A DNA stretch of 64,000 bases from Planomicrobium sp. CPCC 101079 (GCF_007859275.1 NZ_VOHC01000033.1:120952-184951); one strand, 5' to 3'; shown: positions 48,696 to 57,462, numbered from the stretch's first letter. A program made the numbers and translations. The notes: generated by a model not told the origin, from the letters alone.

Positions 48696-50039
48696 ATGAG
48701 CGAGACCATACACATATACCATACAAACGATTTGCATAGCCATTTTGCCAACTGGCCAAGCATTAAAGCTTTGCTTACAGAGCGGAAGCGCTGGCATGAA
48801 GAAGAAGGAGACACCTGTCTAATTCTTGATATTGGGGATCACGTGGACCGTTCCCATCCGTTTACTGAAGGCTCGGCAGGCAGAGGCAATATCGCCTTGC
48901 TCAATGAAGCAGGGTATGACGTAGTGACGATAGGCAATAATGAAGGCATTACGTTGACGAAGCAAGAATTGAACGATTTGTATGTGCAAGCGGATTTTGA
49001 AGTGGTAGTCGGCAATTTAAAAGATGCTTCAGGCTTTCGTCCGAAGTGGGCAAAACCATATCATATTATAAAGACCAGAGGCGGCACGAAAATCGGCTTG
49101 GTCGGCGCGACAGCCGAATTTACGCCTTTTTACAAACGGCTTGGCTGGACCATATCAGAAGGCAAAGACGCCATTATGGAAGCTGTTGAGGAAATAAAGG
49201 GGCAGACCGATTTAATCGTTTGCTTGTCGCATCTCGGTATAAAGGATGATGAACTTTTAGCCGAAATGTGCCCGGACATCGATGTTATTCTGGGGGCCCA
49301 TACGCATCATGTGTTCCATGAGGGAAAAGTTATCGGGGATACACTGCTCGGTGCAGCAGGAAAATTTGGCATGTACGTCGGCCATGTGACAATCGAGAAT
49401 GGGTTGGAAAACAAAAAAGCTTATTTGATTGAAACTGACAGCTTGCGCAATCCTGACGAATCTTTTGATGATTGTTTAATGGAAGAAGGAAAAAATCAGT
49501 TGAATGAACCGATTTTTTTCAATTCGGAAATGCTGAAAGCCGAGTGGTTCAAAGCATCGAGGCTCTCAGATTTGTTTGGCGAAGCGATGCTTGAATTTTC
49601 ACAGGCCGACTGTGCCATATTCAACGCGGGTATTTTTATGGATAATCTTCCGGAAGGGCAAACAACCCGCTACAATTTTCACAAAATGCTGCCGCATCCC
49701 ATCAATCCGTGCCTGATTGAATTGACAGGCGCGGAACTAAAAGAAATTTACCTGCAGTCATTGAACACAGAATGGCCGCATATCGAACTAAAAGGATTAG
49801 GGTTCAGGGGAGCGATTTTCGGAAATATCATTCACGTGAATATGAAAATGGAAGGCCATAAATTGTATATAAATGATGAACTCGCTGTACACGATCAGGT
49901 TTACCGGCTTATTACATTGGATATGTTCACTTTTGGCTACTTTTTTCCGACATTAAAACGTGCACAAAAAACATATTTCATGCCGGAATTTATACGCGAT
50001 GTTTTTAGTCAGTTTTTCCGGAGCAAAGCGTTGAAGTAA
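48696..50039 (+). CDS. 5'-nucleotidase/metallophosphoesterase family protein, YunD-like
   Basis: A 447-residue cytosolic protein with an N-terminal metallophosphoesterase domain and a C-terminal 5'-nucleotidase domain. Metal motifs are YHTNDLHSHF, DIGDHVDRSH, GNNEG and GAHTHH. The third is GNNE rather than the usual GNHE, a change that I recall as normal in YunD. It lacks a signal peptide, unlike the paralogue at 58354-59976. Third gene of the yunFED-like cluster. Confidence 0.88.
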   Translation: MSETIHIYHTNDLHSHFANWPSIKALLTERKRWHEEEGDTCLILDIGDHVDRSHPFTEGSAGRGNIALLNEAGYDVVTIGNNEGITLTKQELNDLYVQADFEVVVGNLKDASGFRPKWAKPYHIIKTRGGTKIGLVGATAEFTPFYKRLGWTISEGKDAIMEAVEEIKGQTDLIVCLSHLGIKDDELLAEMCPDIDVILGAHTHHVFHEGKVIGDTLLGAAGKFGMYVGHVTIENGLENKKAYLIETDSLRNPDESFDDCLMEEGKNQLNEPIFFNSEMLKAEWFKASRLSDLFGEAMLEFSQADCAIFNAGIFMDNLPEGQTTRYNFHKMLPHPINPCLIELTGAELKEIYLQSLNTEWPHIELKGLGFRGAIFGNIIHVNMKMEGHKLYINDELAVHDQVYRLITLDMFTFGYFFPTLKRAQKTYFMPEFIRDVFSQFFRSKALK

Positions 50040-50109
50040 TAAGAACATTCGGATTTAATACACATTTGATTTTAACTTTAGTAGTTGTTATGCTATTTAA
50101 GAATTATAT

Positions 50110-50370
50110 ATTGATGGATAGAGGCCGCGGAGCTGATCAGTACGATACGGGAGTTTAACAGCGTTGAACGTATCGGAAAGGGAGTTTCGCCGAAACTTGT
50201 TTAGCGATTGTTATAGATAAACAAGTTGGGGGCATTTTTAATAAGGATGCCACTGTCATTTGTGTTCGCGCATAAATGGAGAGCTATAGGATTGTTTGAT
50301 GTTTTGTGCACAGACGAATTTTAAGGGGCTGACTGTATCCGTTCATGGAGAGGTCAGCCTTTTTTCTTTT
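50110..50370 (+). ncRNA. Lysine riboswitch (L-box) with terminator
   Basis: The conserved L-box pieces appear in order: GATAGAGGCCGCG (50117 on), AGTAC, GGAAAGGGAG, TCGCCGAAAC, the paired TTGTTTA/TAAACAA arms, TTGGGGGCA, and GCCACTGTC (to about 50257). A terminator GGCTGAC/GTCAGCC with a T-run lies at 50337-50365, between the aptamer and the transporter gene. Lysine binding would end transcription early. Confidence 0.92.
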
Positions 50371-50409
50371 CTCTTTTCTCTTCCATCTAAAAATAGGAGG
50401 AAAACTTTT

Positions 50410-51975
50410 ATGGAAAACACGATTTTTTCAATTTTGCCGCCGATTATAGCGATTGTCATGGTGTTATTAACGCGCCGTGTCTTGCTTTCCTTAGGCGCAG
50501 GAATTGTAGCTGCAGCGTTAATTTTGACGTCTTTTTCACCGGTTGCCGCATTTCGGGAACTGTTTAATTCATTCGCCATCACATTTTGGGATGAAGGGTT
50601 CAATACTTATAACGTCTTTATAATTCTGTTTTTGCTATTGCTTGGCATCATTACGGCGTTTGTCAGCTTGTCAGGAGGCAGCCGTGCATTTGCGGATTGG
50701 GCATCCCGACACATTAAGTCACGGAGAAGTGCAAAGGTTCTTACCGTGTTCCTGGGCATCCTGATCTTTATCGACGATTATTTCAATGCTCTGGCCGTTG
50801 GGCAAGTGGCGCGGCCCATTACGGACCGCTATAAAGTGTCACGGGCGAAACTGGCATACTTTATTGATTCGACAGCTGCGCCTATCTGTGTAGTATCCCC
50901 TGTATCAAGCTGGGGAGCGGCCATCATCGGAATCGTTGCAACAATTCTTGCAGGCCAGACTTTCAACACGATGTCTGCAATAGAAGCTTTCCTTTGGATG
51001 GCGCCGATGAATTTCTATGTTGTTTCAGCCATGGCTATTGTAATCTTTGTCGCAGTAAGCGATGTGGATTTCGGGGCGATGAAAAAGCACGAAACACGGG
51101 CAATGACAACCGGGGAATTGTTTGATGCATCGAAAACAATTCCAGGTGAAATGAAAGAAGAATTTCCTTCGCATAAGCATGGGCGAGTGCTGGATCTTTT
51201 ATTGCCGATTTTGTTGCTTGTGGCAGGAACGGTAAGTGCGATGATTTGGACCGGTTATCAAAATGCAGGACAAGTCTTTGACATATGGCTCATATTCGAA
51301 AACACGGATGTTCCAGTTTCATTGATCACTGGAGGAGTGTTAGGGGCCGTTACTTCAGTAGTTTTATATGCTATGCAGATAAGATACAACGAAAAGGCTA
51401 GCGTCGGCTGGGTGGGCAAAGGAGTTTGGGCCGGGATCCGATCAATGATGGGTGCTGTTTTGATTTTAATTTTCGCCTGGTCTTTGACCTATTTGATTGA
51501 CGCTCTTCAGACAGGGCAATATCTTGCTGATGTGGTGGCGGAAGGGAATATTCCAACTGCAATTTTACCGGTGCTGTTATTCATTTTGGCAGGCGTAATG
51601 GCATTTGCCACCGGAACTTCTTGGGGATCGTTCGGCATTCTATTGCCGATAGCAGGAAAAATCATGTCACAAGCTGAACCGGAATTACTGTTGCCGGCTT
51701 TAGCAGCTGTTTTAGCGGGTGCTGTATTTGGGGACCATTGCTCACCGATTTCCGATACGACGATTCTGTCATCAACCGGTGCGGGAAGCAATCATATGGA
51801 TCATGTTATCACGCAACTTCCATATGCCATCACGGCTGCGGTTATTGCTGCTATCGGATATATAGTCATAGGTATTACTGGCTCCCTATTGATGGCACTT
51901 GGAACAGTGCTAATTGTTTTAGCAGTATTATTCTTAATTTGGTCTAAACAAAAACCAACCACAGTAAAACAGTAA
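50410..51975 (+). CDS. NhaC-family carrier, probable lysine transporter (LysW-type)
   Basis: A 521-residue membrane protein of the NhaC superfamily with about twelve segments, including the FIDDYFNALAVGQVARP region, DSTAAPICVVSPVSSW and GDHCSPISDTTILSSTGA. On sequence alone it would be called a sodium/proton antiporter. Because it lies directly behind a lysine riboswitch, it is better read as the lysine importer that Rodionov and colleagues proposed from comparative genomics and named LysW. ATG 50410 follows ATAGGAGG; the longer reading runs through the terminator. A terminator follows. Confidence 0.8.
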   Translation: MENTIFSILPPIIAIVMVLLTRRVLLSLGAGIVAAALILTSFSPVAAFRELFNSFAITFWDEGFNTYNVFIILFLLLLGIITAFVSLSGGSRAFADWASRHIKSRRSAKVLTVFLGILIFIDDYFNALAVGQVARPITDRYKVSRAKLAYFIDSTAAPICVVSPVSSWGAAIIGIVATILAGQTFNTMSAIEAFLWMAPMNFYVVSAMAIVIFVAVSDVDFGAMKKHETRAMTTGELFDASKTIPGEMKEEFPSHKHGRVLDLLLPILLLVAGTVSAMIWTGYQNAGQVFDIWLIFENTDVPVSLITGGVLGAVTSVVLYAMQIRYNEKASVGWVGKGVWAGIRSMMGAVLILIFAWSLTYLIDALQTGQYLADVVAEGNIPTAILPVLLFILAGVMAFATGTSWGSFGILLPIAGKIMSQAEPELLLPALAAVLAGAVFGDHCSPISDTTILSSTGAGSNHMDHVITQLPYAITAAVIAAIGYIVIGITGSLLMALGTVLIVLAVLFLIWSKQKPTTVKQ

Positions 51976-51991
51976 AATAACAGGTGTTATT

Positions 51992-52024
51992 AAAAGCAGA
52001 AATCTATGATTTCTGCTTTTTTAT
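51992..52024 (+). terminator. Terminator of NhaC-family gene
   Basis: A 12-bp perfect stem (51992-52003 with 52009-52020) and T-run. Confidence 0.88.
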
Positions 52025-52066
52025 TATTGAATGAATAGTTTTTTGTAAAAATTCTTTGAAATCACC

Positions 52067-52095
52067 TTTACTTTATATTTGCCCCTCGGTATACT
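52067..52095 (+). promoter_or_regulatory. Promoter of NSS transporter gene
   Basis: TTTACT (52067-52072), 17 bases, TATACT (52090-52095), about 87 bases before the start codon. Confidence 0.6.
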
Positions 52096-52181
52096 GATTT
52101 TAGATTAGTAAATAATCTGAAAATATACAAACTTCCTATTTTTCTGCAAGAAAAATGGAAACTATTAAAGGGGGAAAAAAA

Positions 52182-53702
52182 ATGGAACGTTCGCAATGGG
52201 GAACACGCGCCGGTTTTATCATGGCTGCTGTAGGTTCCGCGGTTGGCCTAGGGAACATTTGGCGTTTTCCGTATGTGGCCTATGAAAATGGTGGAGGAGC
52301 ATTCTTTATACCATACTTATTTGCTTTGCTGACTGCAGGCATACCGATTCTTATTTTAGAATTCACCATCGGCCATAAATTTCGTGGATCAGCGCCATTG
52401 TCGTTCTTTAGGATGGGCGGTAAAAAACTAGAATGGCTTGGGTGGTGGGCAGTTTTTGTATCATTCATCATATCATGTTATTACGCCGTCATTATTGCTT
52501 GGGCAATGCGCTACACAATTTTCTCATTCAACCAAGCATGGGGAGCAGATACAGAGACATTCCTATTCAATGATTTCTTGAATTTAACGGTTCAGCCAGG
52601 CCAAACAGGCGGTATCGTCTGGGGGGTATTTATTCCGCTGGCTATCGTTTGGATCATTACTCTTGGGATCCTGTTGGCTGGGGTTAAAAAAGGGATCGAA
52701 CTTGCAAACCGCATTTTCATTCCGACACTTGTCGTTATTTTCTTGATTGTCGTCATCCGTGCATTGACATTGGATGGTGCAGCAATGGGCCTTGATGCCT
52801 TCTTCAAACCCAATTTCGACGCAATCATGGACCCTTCTGTTTGGGTTGCGGCATACGGTCATATTTTCTTTAGTTTGTCAGTGGCGTTTGCCATCATGAT
52901 CACTTATGCAAGCTATCTTCCGAAAAAATCGGATATCACGAACAACGCGTTCATTACCGGATTTGCAAACTCTGCATTTGAGTTGCTTGCAGGTATCGGG
53001 GTATTCGCGGCACTAGGATTCATGGCAAGCCAGCAAGGTGTTGCGGTTGCGGATGTAGCTACTGCAGGCGTCGGCTTGGCGTTTGTTGTCTTCCCGCAGA
53101 TCATCAATGAATTCCCAGGATTGAACGGGTTGTTTGGAGCGTTATTCTTCTTGTCTTTGACGCTTGCCGGTTTGACTTCATTGATCTCAATCACTGAGAC
53201 TTATGTGGCGGGTATTTCTGAGAAATTCGGCATTACACGCAACAAAGCGGTAGCTTTCGGCGGTGGATTGGCTGCTTTGATCTCCATTTTGTTTGCAACT
53301 CAAGGAGGGCTATTCTTCCTGGATTTGGCCGATTATTACATCAACCAATTCGGAGTAGCCGCTATTGGCCTTGTAGAAGTAGTGCTTGTCGTATGGGTGT
53401 TCCGTAAAGCAAATCTGCTTCAAAACCATGCCAATGGTATTTCGGATATCCATCTTGGCGGTTGGTGGAAAATATGTTTAGGGGTTATCACGCCAATTGT
53501 TTTAGGATATATGATGTTTGGATTATTAAGACTGAATATCTTAAAGCAATTTGATACTGAAACAGGTAACTATGAAGGGTATTCGAATATGTTCACCCTG
53601 TTTGGCGGCGTTTCGGTCGCTTTAGCAGCTATTGTTTTGGGAATTCTTTTCACACTTGGCAAGTGGCATAAAGACCACGCTCAGTTCGAAGAAAACAAAT
53701 AA
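52182..53702 (+). CDS. Neurotransmitter:sodium symporter family transporter
   Basis: A 506-residue, roughly twelve-helix member of the LeuT-like NSS family. The TM1 sodium/substrate motif GSAVGLGNIWRFPYVAYENGGGAF is intact. Bacterial members with twelve helices and a downstream MetS-type small protein import methionine or alanine with sodium (MetP of Corynebacterium). ATG 52182 follows AAAGGGGG. The next gene, fourteen bases on, encodes the small subunit, which supports this reading. Confidence 0.88.
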   Translation: MERSQWGTRAGFIMAAVGSAVGLGNIWRFPYVAYENGGGAFFIPYLFALLTAGIPILILEFTIGHKFRGSAPLSFFRMGGKKLEWLGWWAVFVSFIISCYYAVIIAWAMRYTIFSFNQAWGADTETFLFNDFLNLTVQPGQTGGIVWGVFIPLAIVWIITLGILLAGVKKGIELANRIFIPTLVVIFLIVVIRALTLDGAAMGLDAFFKPNFDAIMDPSVWVAAYGHIFFSLSVAFAIMITYASYLPKKSDITNNAFITGFANSAFELLAGIGVFAALGFMASQQGVAVADVATAGVGLAFVVFPQIINEFPGLNGLFGALFFLSLTLAGLTSLISITETYVAGISEKFGITRNKAVAFGGGLAALISILFATQGGLFFLDLADYYINQFGVAAIGLVEVVLVVWVFRKANLLQNHANGISDIHLGGWWKICLGVITPIVLGYMMFGLLRLNILKQFDTETGNYEGYSNMFTLFGGVSVALAAIVLGILFTLGKWHKDHAQFEENK

Positions 53703-53715
53703 GGGGGTTCGCAAT

Positions 53716-53832
53716 ATGTCAACTAGCGCAATCGTAGTTATGATTATTGGTATGGTGATTATATGGGGCGGATTGGCTGCAAGTATTGGGAATGCCGTCA
53801 GCAAAAGTAAAAAAGCAAAAAGAACTGCATAA
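53716..53832 (+). CDS. MetS-type small subunit of NSS transporter
   Basis: A 38-residue protein with one membrane helix (residues 4-28, IVVMIIGMVIIWGGLAASI) and a Lys-rich tail SKSKKAKRT. This matches the methionine/alanine importer small subunit family. AAGGGGG at 53701-53707 overlaps the stop codon of the large subunit and sets the ATG at 53716. It is required with MetP for transport in Corynebacterium; here that is inferred. A terminator follows immediately. Confidence 0.85.
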   Translation: MSTSAIVVMIIGMVIIWGGLAASIGNAVSKSKKAKRTA

Positions 53833-53839
53833 ATTGTTG

Positions 53840-53868
53840 AACCCGGAAGCTTTGGCTTCCGGGTTTTC
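53840..53868 (+). terminator. Terminator after MetS-type gene
   Basis: An 11-bp perfect stem (53840-53850 with 53855-53865), loop TTTG, then T-rich sequence. Confidence 0.9.
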
Positions 53869-54002
53869 TATTGTCCGCTAACTTGTGGGTGAGCGTTCTT
53901 TATGGTACATTTGGGAGAGAAGTTAACGGCTGGGATCCAGACTCCAAGCTATTGTTACTGTACAAAGCAGCTGAAGATATCAGCTAATGGATGGTGAGAA
54001 AG

Positions 54003-54326
54003 TTGATCACGATAGAACAGTGGAATTACGAGATAGTCATCGATTACCGTGAAGGGTTCAATGAAGAAGCGTTGACCGGCCGGTATAGTGAAATATTAGC
54101 GAAATACGATTATATTTTAGGCGACTGGGGCTATGGCCAGTTGCGCTTAAAAGGCTTTTTTGAAGACACCAACCATAAAGCGACTTATGACACCAAAATC
54201 AGCACATTGCAAGATTATTTGTATGAGTATTGCAATTTTGGCTGCGCTTATTTTGTGATAAAGAAAACCGGCAAAGCCACAGTTCCAGAAACGGCGCCAG
54301 AAGAGACCCTCGAAACGGATGCATAA
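54003..54326 (+). CDS. yutD: YutD family protein (DUF1027)
   Basis: A roughly 107-residue protein of the YutD family, recognised by REGFNEEALTGRYSEIL, YDYILGDWGYGQLRLKGFF and the late YLYEYCNFGCAYFVIKK. Function unknown. The TTG start at 54003 follows GGATGGTGAG, though the frame could begin at ATG 53991, which has no ribosome site. First of yutD-yutE-yutF in Bacillus order. A terminator hairpin overlaps its last codons. Confidence 0.82.
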   Translation: MITIEQWNYEIVIDYREGFNEEALTGRYSEILAKYDYILGDWGYGQLRLKGFFEDTNHKATYDTKISTLQDYLYEYCNFGCAYFVIKKTGKATVPETAPEETLETDA

Positions 54327-54342
54327 TCCGCCGAGGGTTTTT
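54305..54342 (+). terminator. Terminator overlapping yutD end
   Basis: ACCCTCG pairs with CGAGGGT (54305-54311, 54330-54337) with an inner CGGAT/ATCCG pairing and a T-run. The left arm is inside the coding sequence. Confidence 0.78.
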
Positions 54343-54410
54343 TATTGGCATATGATATGATAGAAAGGGAAAACAATCGAGATTTATGAACGTAAAACGG
54401 AGGAGAGTTT

Positions 54411-54869
54411 ATGTATTTTATTGACCGCACAAAAATCACACAGACGGTTTCTTATATGAAATCTTTGTTGGATCTATATGAAAAAAAGGACGGCTGGGAT
54501 TCGCTTGAAGACCAACTGGCTTTGGAAAGATTGGCTTCGAATGTCGTCGAGTCCATTATTGACGTCGGCAATACGATGATTGACGGGTTTATCATGCGCG
54601 ATCCAGGAAGCTACGACGATATCATCGATATTTTAACCGATGAAAAAGTGATTACTCCAGAAATGGATGAACCGCTGAAAAAAGTGCTTGCATTGCGTAA
54701 AATGCTGGTGCGTGAATTCATGAAAGTGGATCATTCCAATATCAAAGCTGTTTTTGATGCCAGTTTTGAAGAGTTGAAAGAGTTTGGTCCTAAAGCAGAG
54801 CATTATTTGGAACATGAACTTGGCCCAGTATCGGCTTTTCTACCGGAGGCCAAAGATGAAGAACTATAA
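54411..54869 (+). CDS. DUF86/HepT-like protein (YutE)
   Basis: A 152-residue all-helical protein of the DUF86/HepT family. HepT toxins carry an R-x4-6-H-x-Y RNase motif. Here the same helix reads LRKMLVREF, so the His and Tyr are Arg and Phe. No MntA-type nucleotidyltransferase antitoxin is adjacent. It is therefore probably not an active HepT toxin but a housekeeping relative, as its yutDEF context suggests. It overlaps yutF by fourteen bases. Confidence 0.8.
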   Translation: MYFIDRTKITQTVSYMKSLLDLYEKKDGWDSLEDQLALERLASNVVESIIDVGNTMIDGFIMRDPGSYDDIIDILTDEKVITPEMDEPLKKVLALRKMLVREFMKVDHSNIKAVFDASFEELKEFGPKAEHYLEHELGPVSAFLPEAKDEEL

Positions 54870-55620
54870 AGCTTATTGTCTGGATTTAGATGGAACAGTT
54901 TACCGGGGGACGGAAGTGATTCCGGAAGCGAAAGTGTTTATCGAACGCCTGCAAAAAAAGGGGATTGAACCGTTTTTTGTTACGAACAATGCTTCGATGA
55001 CGCAAAAGCAACTGAGCGATAAACTGGCGCGTTTTGGTATAAAAGCTGAAAAATCGCGTATTATTTCTTCTGCTATTGCGGCTGCCAAATACATCAAGCA
55101 CTGGCACCCGGGCAAGACCGTTTTCATGATCGGCTCTAATGGATTGGAACAGGCATTGTCTCAAGAAGGAATTGAACGGGTAAAAGAAGACGGAGATATT
55201 GTCCTTATGGGAATTGACCGGGACATCAATTTTGACAAGCTCGCTAACGCTTGCTTGGAGGTCCGAAAAGGCGCTACGTTTATATCGACAAACGGCGACC
55301 TTGCCTATCCTTCAGAAAAAGGGCTGATACCGGGCAACGGGGCTTACACGACTCTAGTCGCAGCGTCCACTGGCATTGACCCGATGTATATCGGAAAGCC
55401 GGAAATGCACATGCTTGAAGCAATTATGCTGGACTTCGGATTTGAAAAAGGCGATATGGTGATGATCGGCGACAATTACGATACGGATATCAAAGCCGGG
55501 CTCAATTTTGATATCGACACAGTGCATGTTAACACTGGTGTCACTTCGACGGAAGTGGTTTTGAAAAAAGAAATCCAGCCAACGTACGCACTAGAAAGCC
55601 TGCTGACTTGGGAAATATAA
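54856..55620 (+). CDS. HAD-superfamily phosphatase, NagD type (YutF)
   Basis: A 254-residue HAD hydrolase of the NagD/p-nitrophenyl phosphatase type. Motif I is LDLDGTVYRG, motif II FVTNN, motif III around GKPEMHM and motif IV MIGDNYDTDIKAG. It probably removes phosphate from small metabolites; Bacillus YutF acts on nucleoside monophosphates in vitro as far as I recall. GGAGG precedes ATG 54856, inside the end of yutE. Confidence 0.9.
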   Translation: MKNYKAYCLDLDGTVYRGTEVIPEAKVFIERLQKKGIEPFFVTNNASMTQKQLSDKLARFGIKAEKSRIISSAIAAAKYIKHWHPGKTVFMIGSNGLEQALSQEGIERVKEDGDIVLMGIDRDINFDKLANACLEVRKGATFISTNGDLAYPSEKGLIPGNGAYTTLVAASTGIDPMYIGKPEMHMLEAIMLDFGFEKGDMVMIGDNYDTDIKAGLNFDIDTVHVNTGVTSTEVVLKKEIQPTYALESLLTWEI

Positions 55621-55646
55621 AAAAAGCCGTTTTTCAACGGCTTAGA
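55619..55646. terminator. Terminator between yutF and yuzB
   Basis: AAGCCGTT/AACGGCTT hairpin around 55623-55645, overlapping the end of yuzB. A- and T-rich flanks suggest it serves both convergent genes. Confidence 0.75.
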
Positions 55647-55878
55647 AAAGCGGGTTTTCTTCTATAAAATCATACACTTTTTGTGTCAATTCTTCCGGGG
55701 AATCGGCTTCTACGATCTCACCATTCACCAAAGCATACAAAGATTCTGCGCATTGGGTGCAATAACTCAAACAACCGTAATCCAGGACATCCAGATTGGG
55801 GTCGCGTTCCAGTTTTTCAAAAGAATCTTGTGCTCCGTTGGCGATGTTGCTGATGCAAAATTCAACAATTGGTTTCAT
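55642..55878 (-). CDS. YuzB family protein (DUF1450)
   Basis: A 78-residue protein of the YuzB/DUF1450 family. It has an early Cys (EFCISN) and the Cys cluster YGCLSYCTQCAESLYALVNG, suggesting a ferredoxin-like or metal- or Fe-S-binding fold. Function unknown. It neighbours the redox genes yutJ, yuzD and yutI, as in Bacillus. The ribosome site is CGAGGTGAG. Confidence 0.87.
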   Translation of the reverse strand: MKPIVEFCISNIANGAQDSFEKLERDPNLDVLDYGCLSYCTQCAESLYALVNGEIVEADSPEELTQKVYDFIEENPLF

Positions 55879-55953
55879 TTAGCTCACCTCGCTACATCGA
55901 AATCCTACCCTTTTTTTTGGCGTTAGTCAATTAATTGATTTTGGGTAAATATA

Positions 55954-55982
55954 TTGTGAAAGTTATCACAATCAGCTATACT
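55954..55982 (+). promoter_or_regulatory. yutJ promoter overlapped by Rex/Fnr-type operator
   Basis: The palindrome TTGTGAAAGTTATCACAA (55954-55971) coincides with the -35 hexamer TTGTGA. A -10 TATACT lies at 55977-55982 with exactly 17 bases between. The half-sites fit Rex (TTGTGAA...TTCACAA, one departure) and also Fnr (TGTGA-N6-TCACA). A protein bound here would block RNA polymerase, which favours repression by Rex. Confidence 0.72.
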
Positions 55983-56028
55983 CATATTGGAGAAAATGTG
56001 CAGACAGAAGAATTAAAAGGAGATTTTT

Positions 56029-57096
56029 ATGAGAAAATTAGTCTTACTTGGTGGAGGATATGGCAATATGCGGATTTTGCTGCGTCTATTGCCGAACAAT
56101 TTGCCGCAAGATATGGAAATCATTTTAATCGACCGAACACCGTTTCATAGCATGAAAACTGAGTTTTATGCATTAGCGGCAGGAACGGAATCAGACCATG
56201 AAGTGCGTGTTCCATTTCCTGAACATGAGCGATTAAAAATTGTTAATGGTGAAATTTTAGAGATTGACCTGGAAGAAAAATGTGTATTGTTGGAAAACGG
56301 GGAGCGAGTGACTTACGACGATTTGGTCATCGGCCTCGGATGTGAGGACAAATACCACAACGTGCCAGGAGCAGACGAATATACGTACAGCATTCAGACA
56401 ATCGGTAAATCACGCCAGACCTATCAAGCTCTTTTAGGCTTGCCGTCAGGTGCAGTGGTTGGGGTTGTAGGAGCAGGACTGAGCGGCATTGAACTTGCCA
56501 GCGAACTTCGCGAAAGCCGAAAAGATTTGCAAATCAAGCTGTTTGACCGGAGCCCGCGCATTTTGCGCGATTTCCCGGAACGTTTGAGCAACTTTGTGAA
56601 AAAGTGGTTTGACAGCAATAACGTCGAAGTGGTTCCAAGCTCCAACATTACAAAAGTGGAACCGAAAATGCTTTACAACCACGAAGAGACGATTCCGGTC
56701 GACGCCGTTGTTTGGACGGCAGGCATCCAGCCGGTCAAACCGGTGCGCAATATGGGTCTTGAAACCGATAATAGTGGACGTGTGGTCATCAATCAGTATC
56801 ATCAATTGCCGAACGACGAACATGTCTATATCGTAGGGGACTGTGCAGCATTGCCGATGTCTCCTTCTGCACAGCTTGCGGAAGAACAGGCGGAACAGAT
56901 TGTTAAAGTGCTGAAAACAGTATGGAATGGTGAAACACTGCCGGAAACAATGCCAGAAATCAAGCTGAAAGGCTTCCTTGGATCGCTTGGAAAAAAACAA
57001 GGATTCGCTTATTTGGCAGATCGCACCGTAACAGGACGCATCGCACGCCTTATGAAGTCAGGTGTCTTGTGGATGTACAAGTGGCATAACGGATAA
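56029..57096 (+). CDS. FAD-dependent NADH dehydrogenase-like oxidoreductase (YutJ)
   Basis: A 355-residue two-dinucleotide-binding-domain flavoprotein of the type II NADH dehydrogenase group. The FAD site is LVLLGGGYGNMRIL, the NAD site GVVGAGLSGIELASEL, and the second FAD motif VYIVGDCAALP. It would pass electrons from NAD(P)H to quinone or another acceptor. It is shorter than YumB (61245-62462). AAAAGGAG precedes the ATG. The operator on its promoter suggests control by NADH/NAD ratio or oxygen. Confidence 0.88.
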   Translation: MRKLVLLGGGYGNMRILLRLLPNNLPQDMEIILIDRTPFHSMKTEFYALAAGTESDHEVRVPFPEHERLKIVNGEILEIDLEEKCVLLENGERVTYDDLVIGLGCEDKYHNVPGADEYTYSIQTIGKSRQTYQALLGLPSGAVVGVVGAGLSGIELASELRESRKDLQIKLFDRSPRILRDFPERLSNFVKKWFDSNNVEVVPSSNITKVEPKMLYNHEETIPVDAVVWTAGIQPVKPVRNMGLETDNSGRVVINQYHQLPNDEHVYIVGDCAALPMSPSAQLAEEQAEQIVKVLKTVWNGETLPETMPEIKLKGFLGSLGKKQGFAYLADRTVTGRIARLMKSGVLWMYKWHNG

Positions 57097-57100
57097 ATAA

Positions 57101-57134
57101 AAGAAGCTCACAGCTTAAGCTGTGAGCTTCTTTT
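57101..57134. terminator. Bidirectional terminator between yutJ and yuzD
   Basis: A 14-bp perfect stem (57101-57114 with 57119-57132), loop TTAA, flanked by A and T runs. Confidence 0.9.
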
Positions 57135-57135
57135 G

Positions 57136-57462
57136 TTATTCAGCTGCTTCAAACCCATGCTTTTCAAGTTCCTTGAAGACCGGCTTTAACTGTACATAGC
57201 CTTCGCCGACAACTTCGCCTTCAATCAACACGAGCGGATAAAAGAATTCATCGTCCAAGATGCGCTGGGCATAGTCTTGTTTGTGCGTTTCAGTTTGCGG
57301 TTTCTCAATATCAATATAGGTAATTGAAAACGGCTGGCCTTTGTATTTCCTTGAAATTGCTGCTTCTAGCCATTCATATGTGTCTTTGGAAGAAGGCGCA
57401 TTTACGCAGCTTGCGCAAATTACCTCGGTTCCATAAACTTCAATCGATAATTCTTTCGGCAT
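57136..57462 (-). CDS. YuzD-type disulfide oxidoreductase
   Basis: A 108-residue thioredoxin-fold protein of the YuzD family (DUF1462). The redox motif CASC follows VYGTEVI near residue 17, and YPLVLIEGEVVGEGY carries the cis-Pro. It probably handles dithiols; a link to Fe-S proteins is suggested by its divergent neighbour yutI. The two genes share an 83-base promoter region. Confidence 0.87.
   Translation of the reverse strand: MPKELSIEVYGTEVICASCVNAPSSKDTYEWLEAAISRKYKGQPFSITYIDIEKPQTETHKQDYAQRILDDEFFYPLVLIEGEVVGEGYVQLKPVFKELEKHGFEAAE

Noticed and set aside
54411..54869. HepT/MntA toxin-antitoxin system
   Set aside because: The RNase motif is not intact and no MntA-type antitoxin gene is adjacent.
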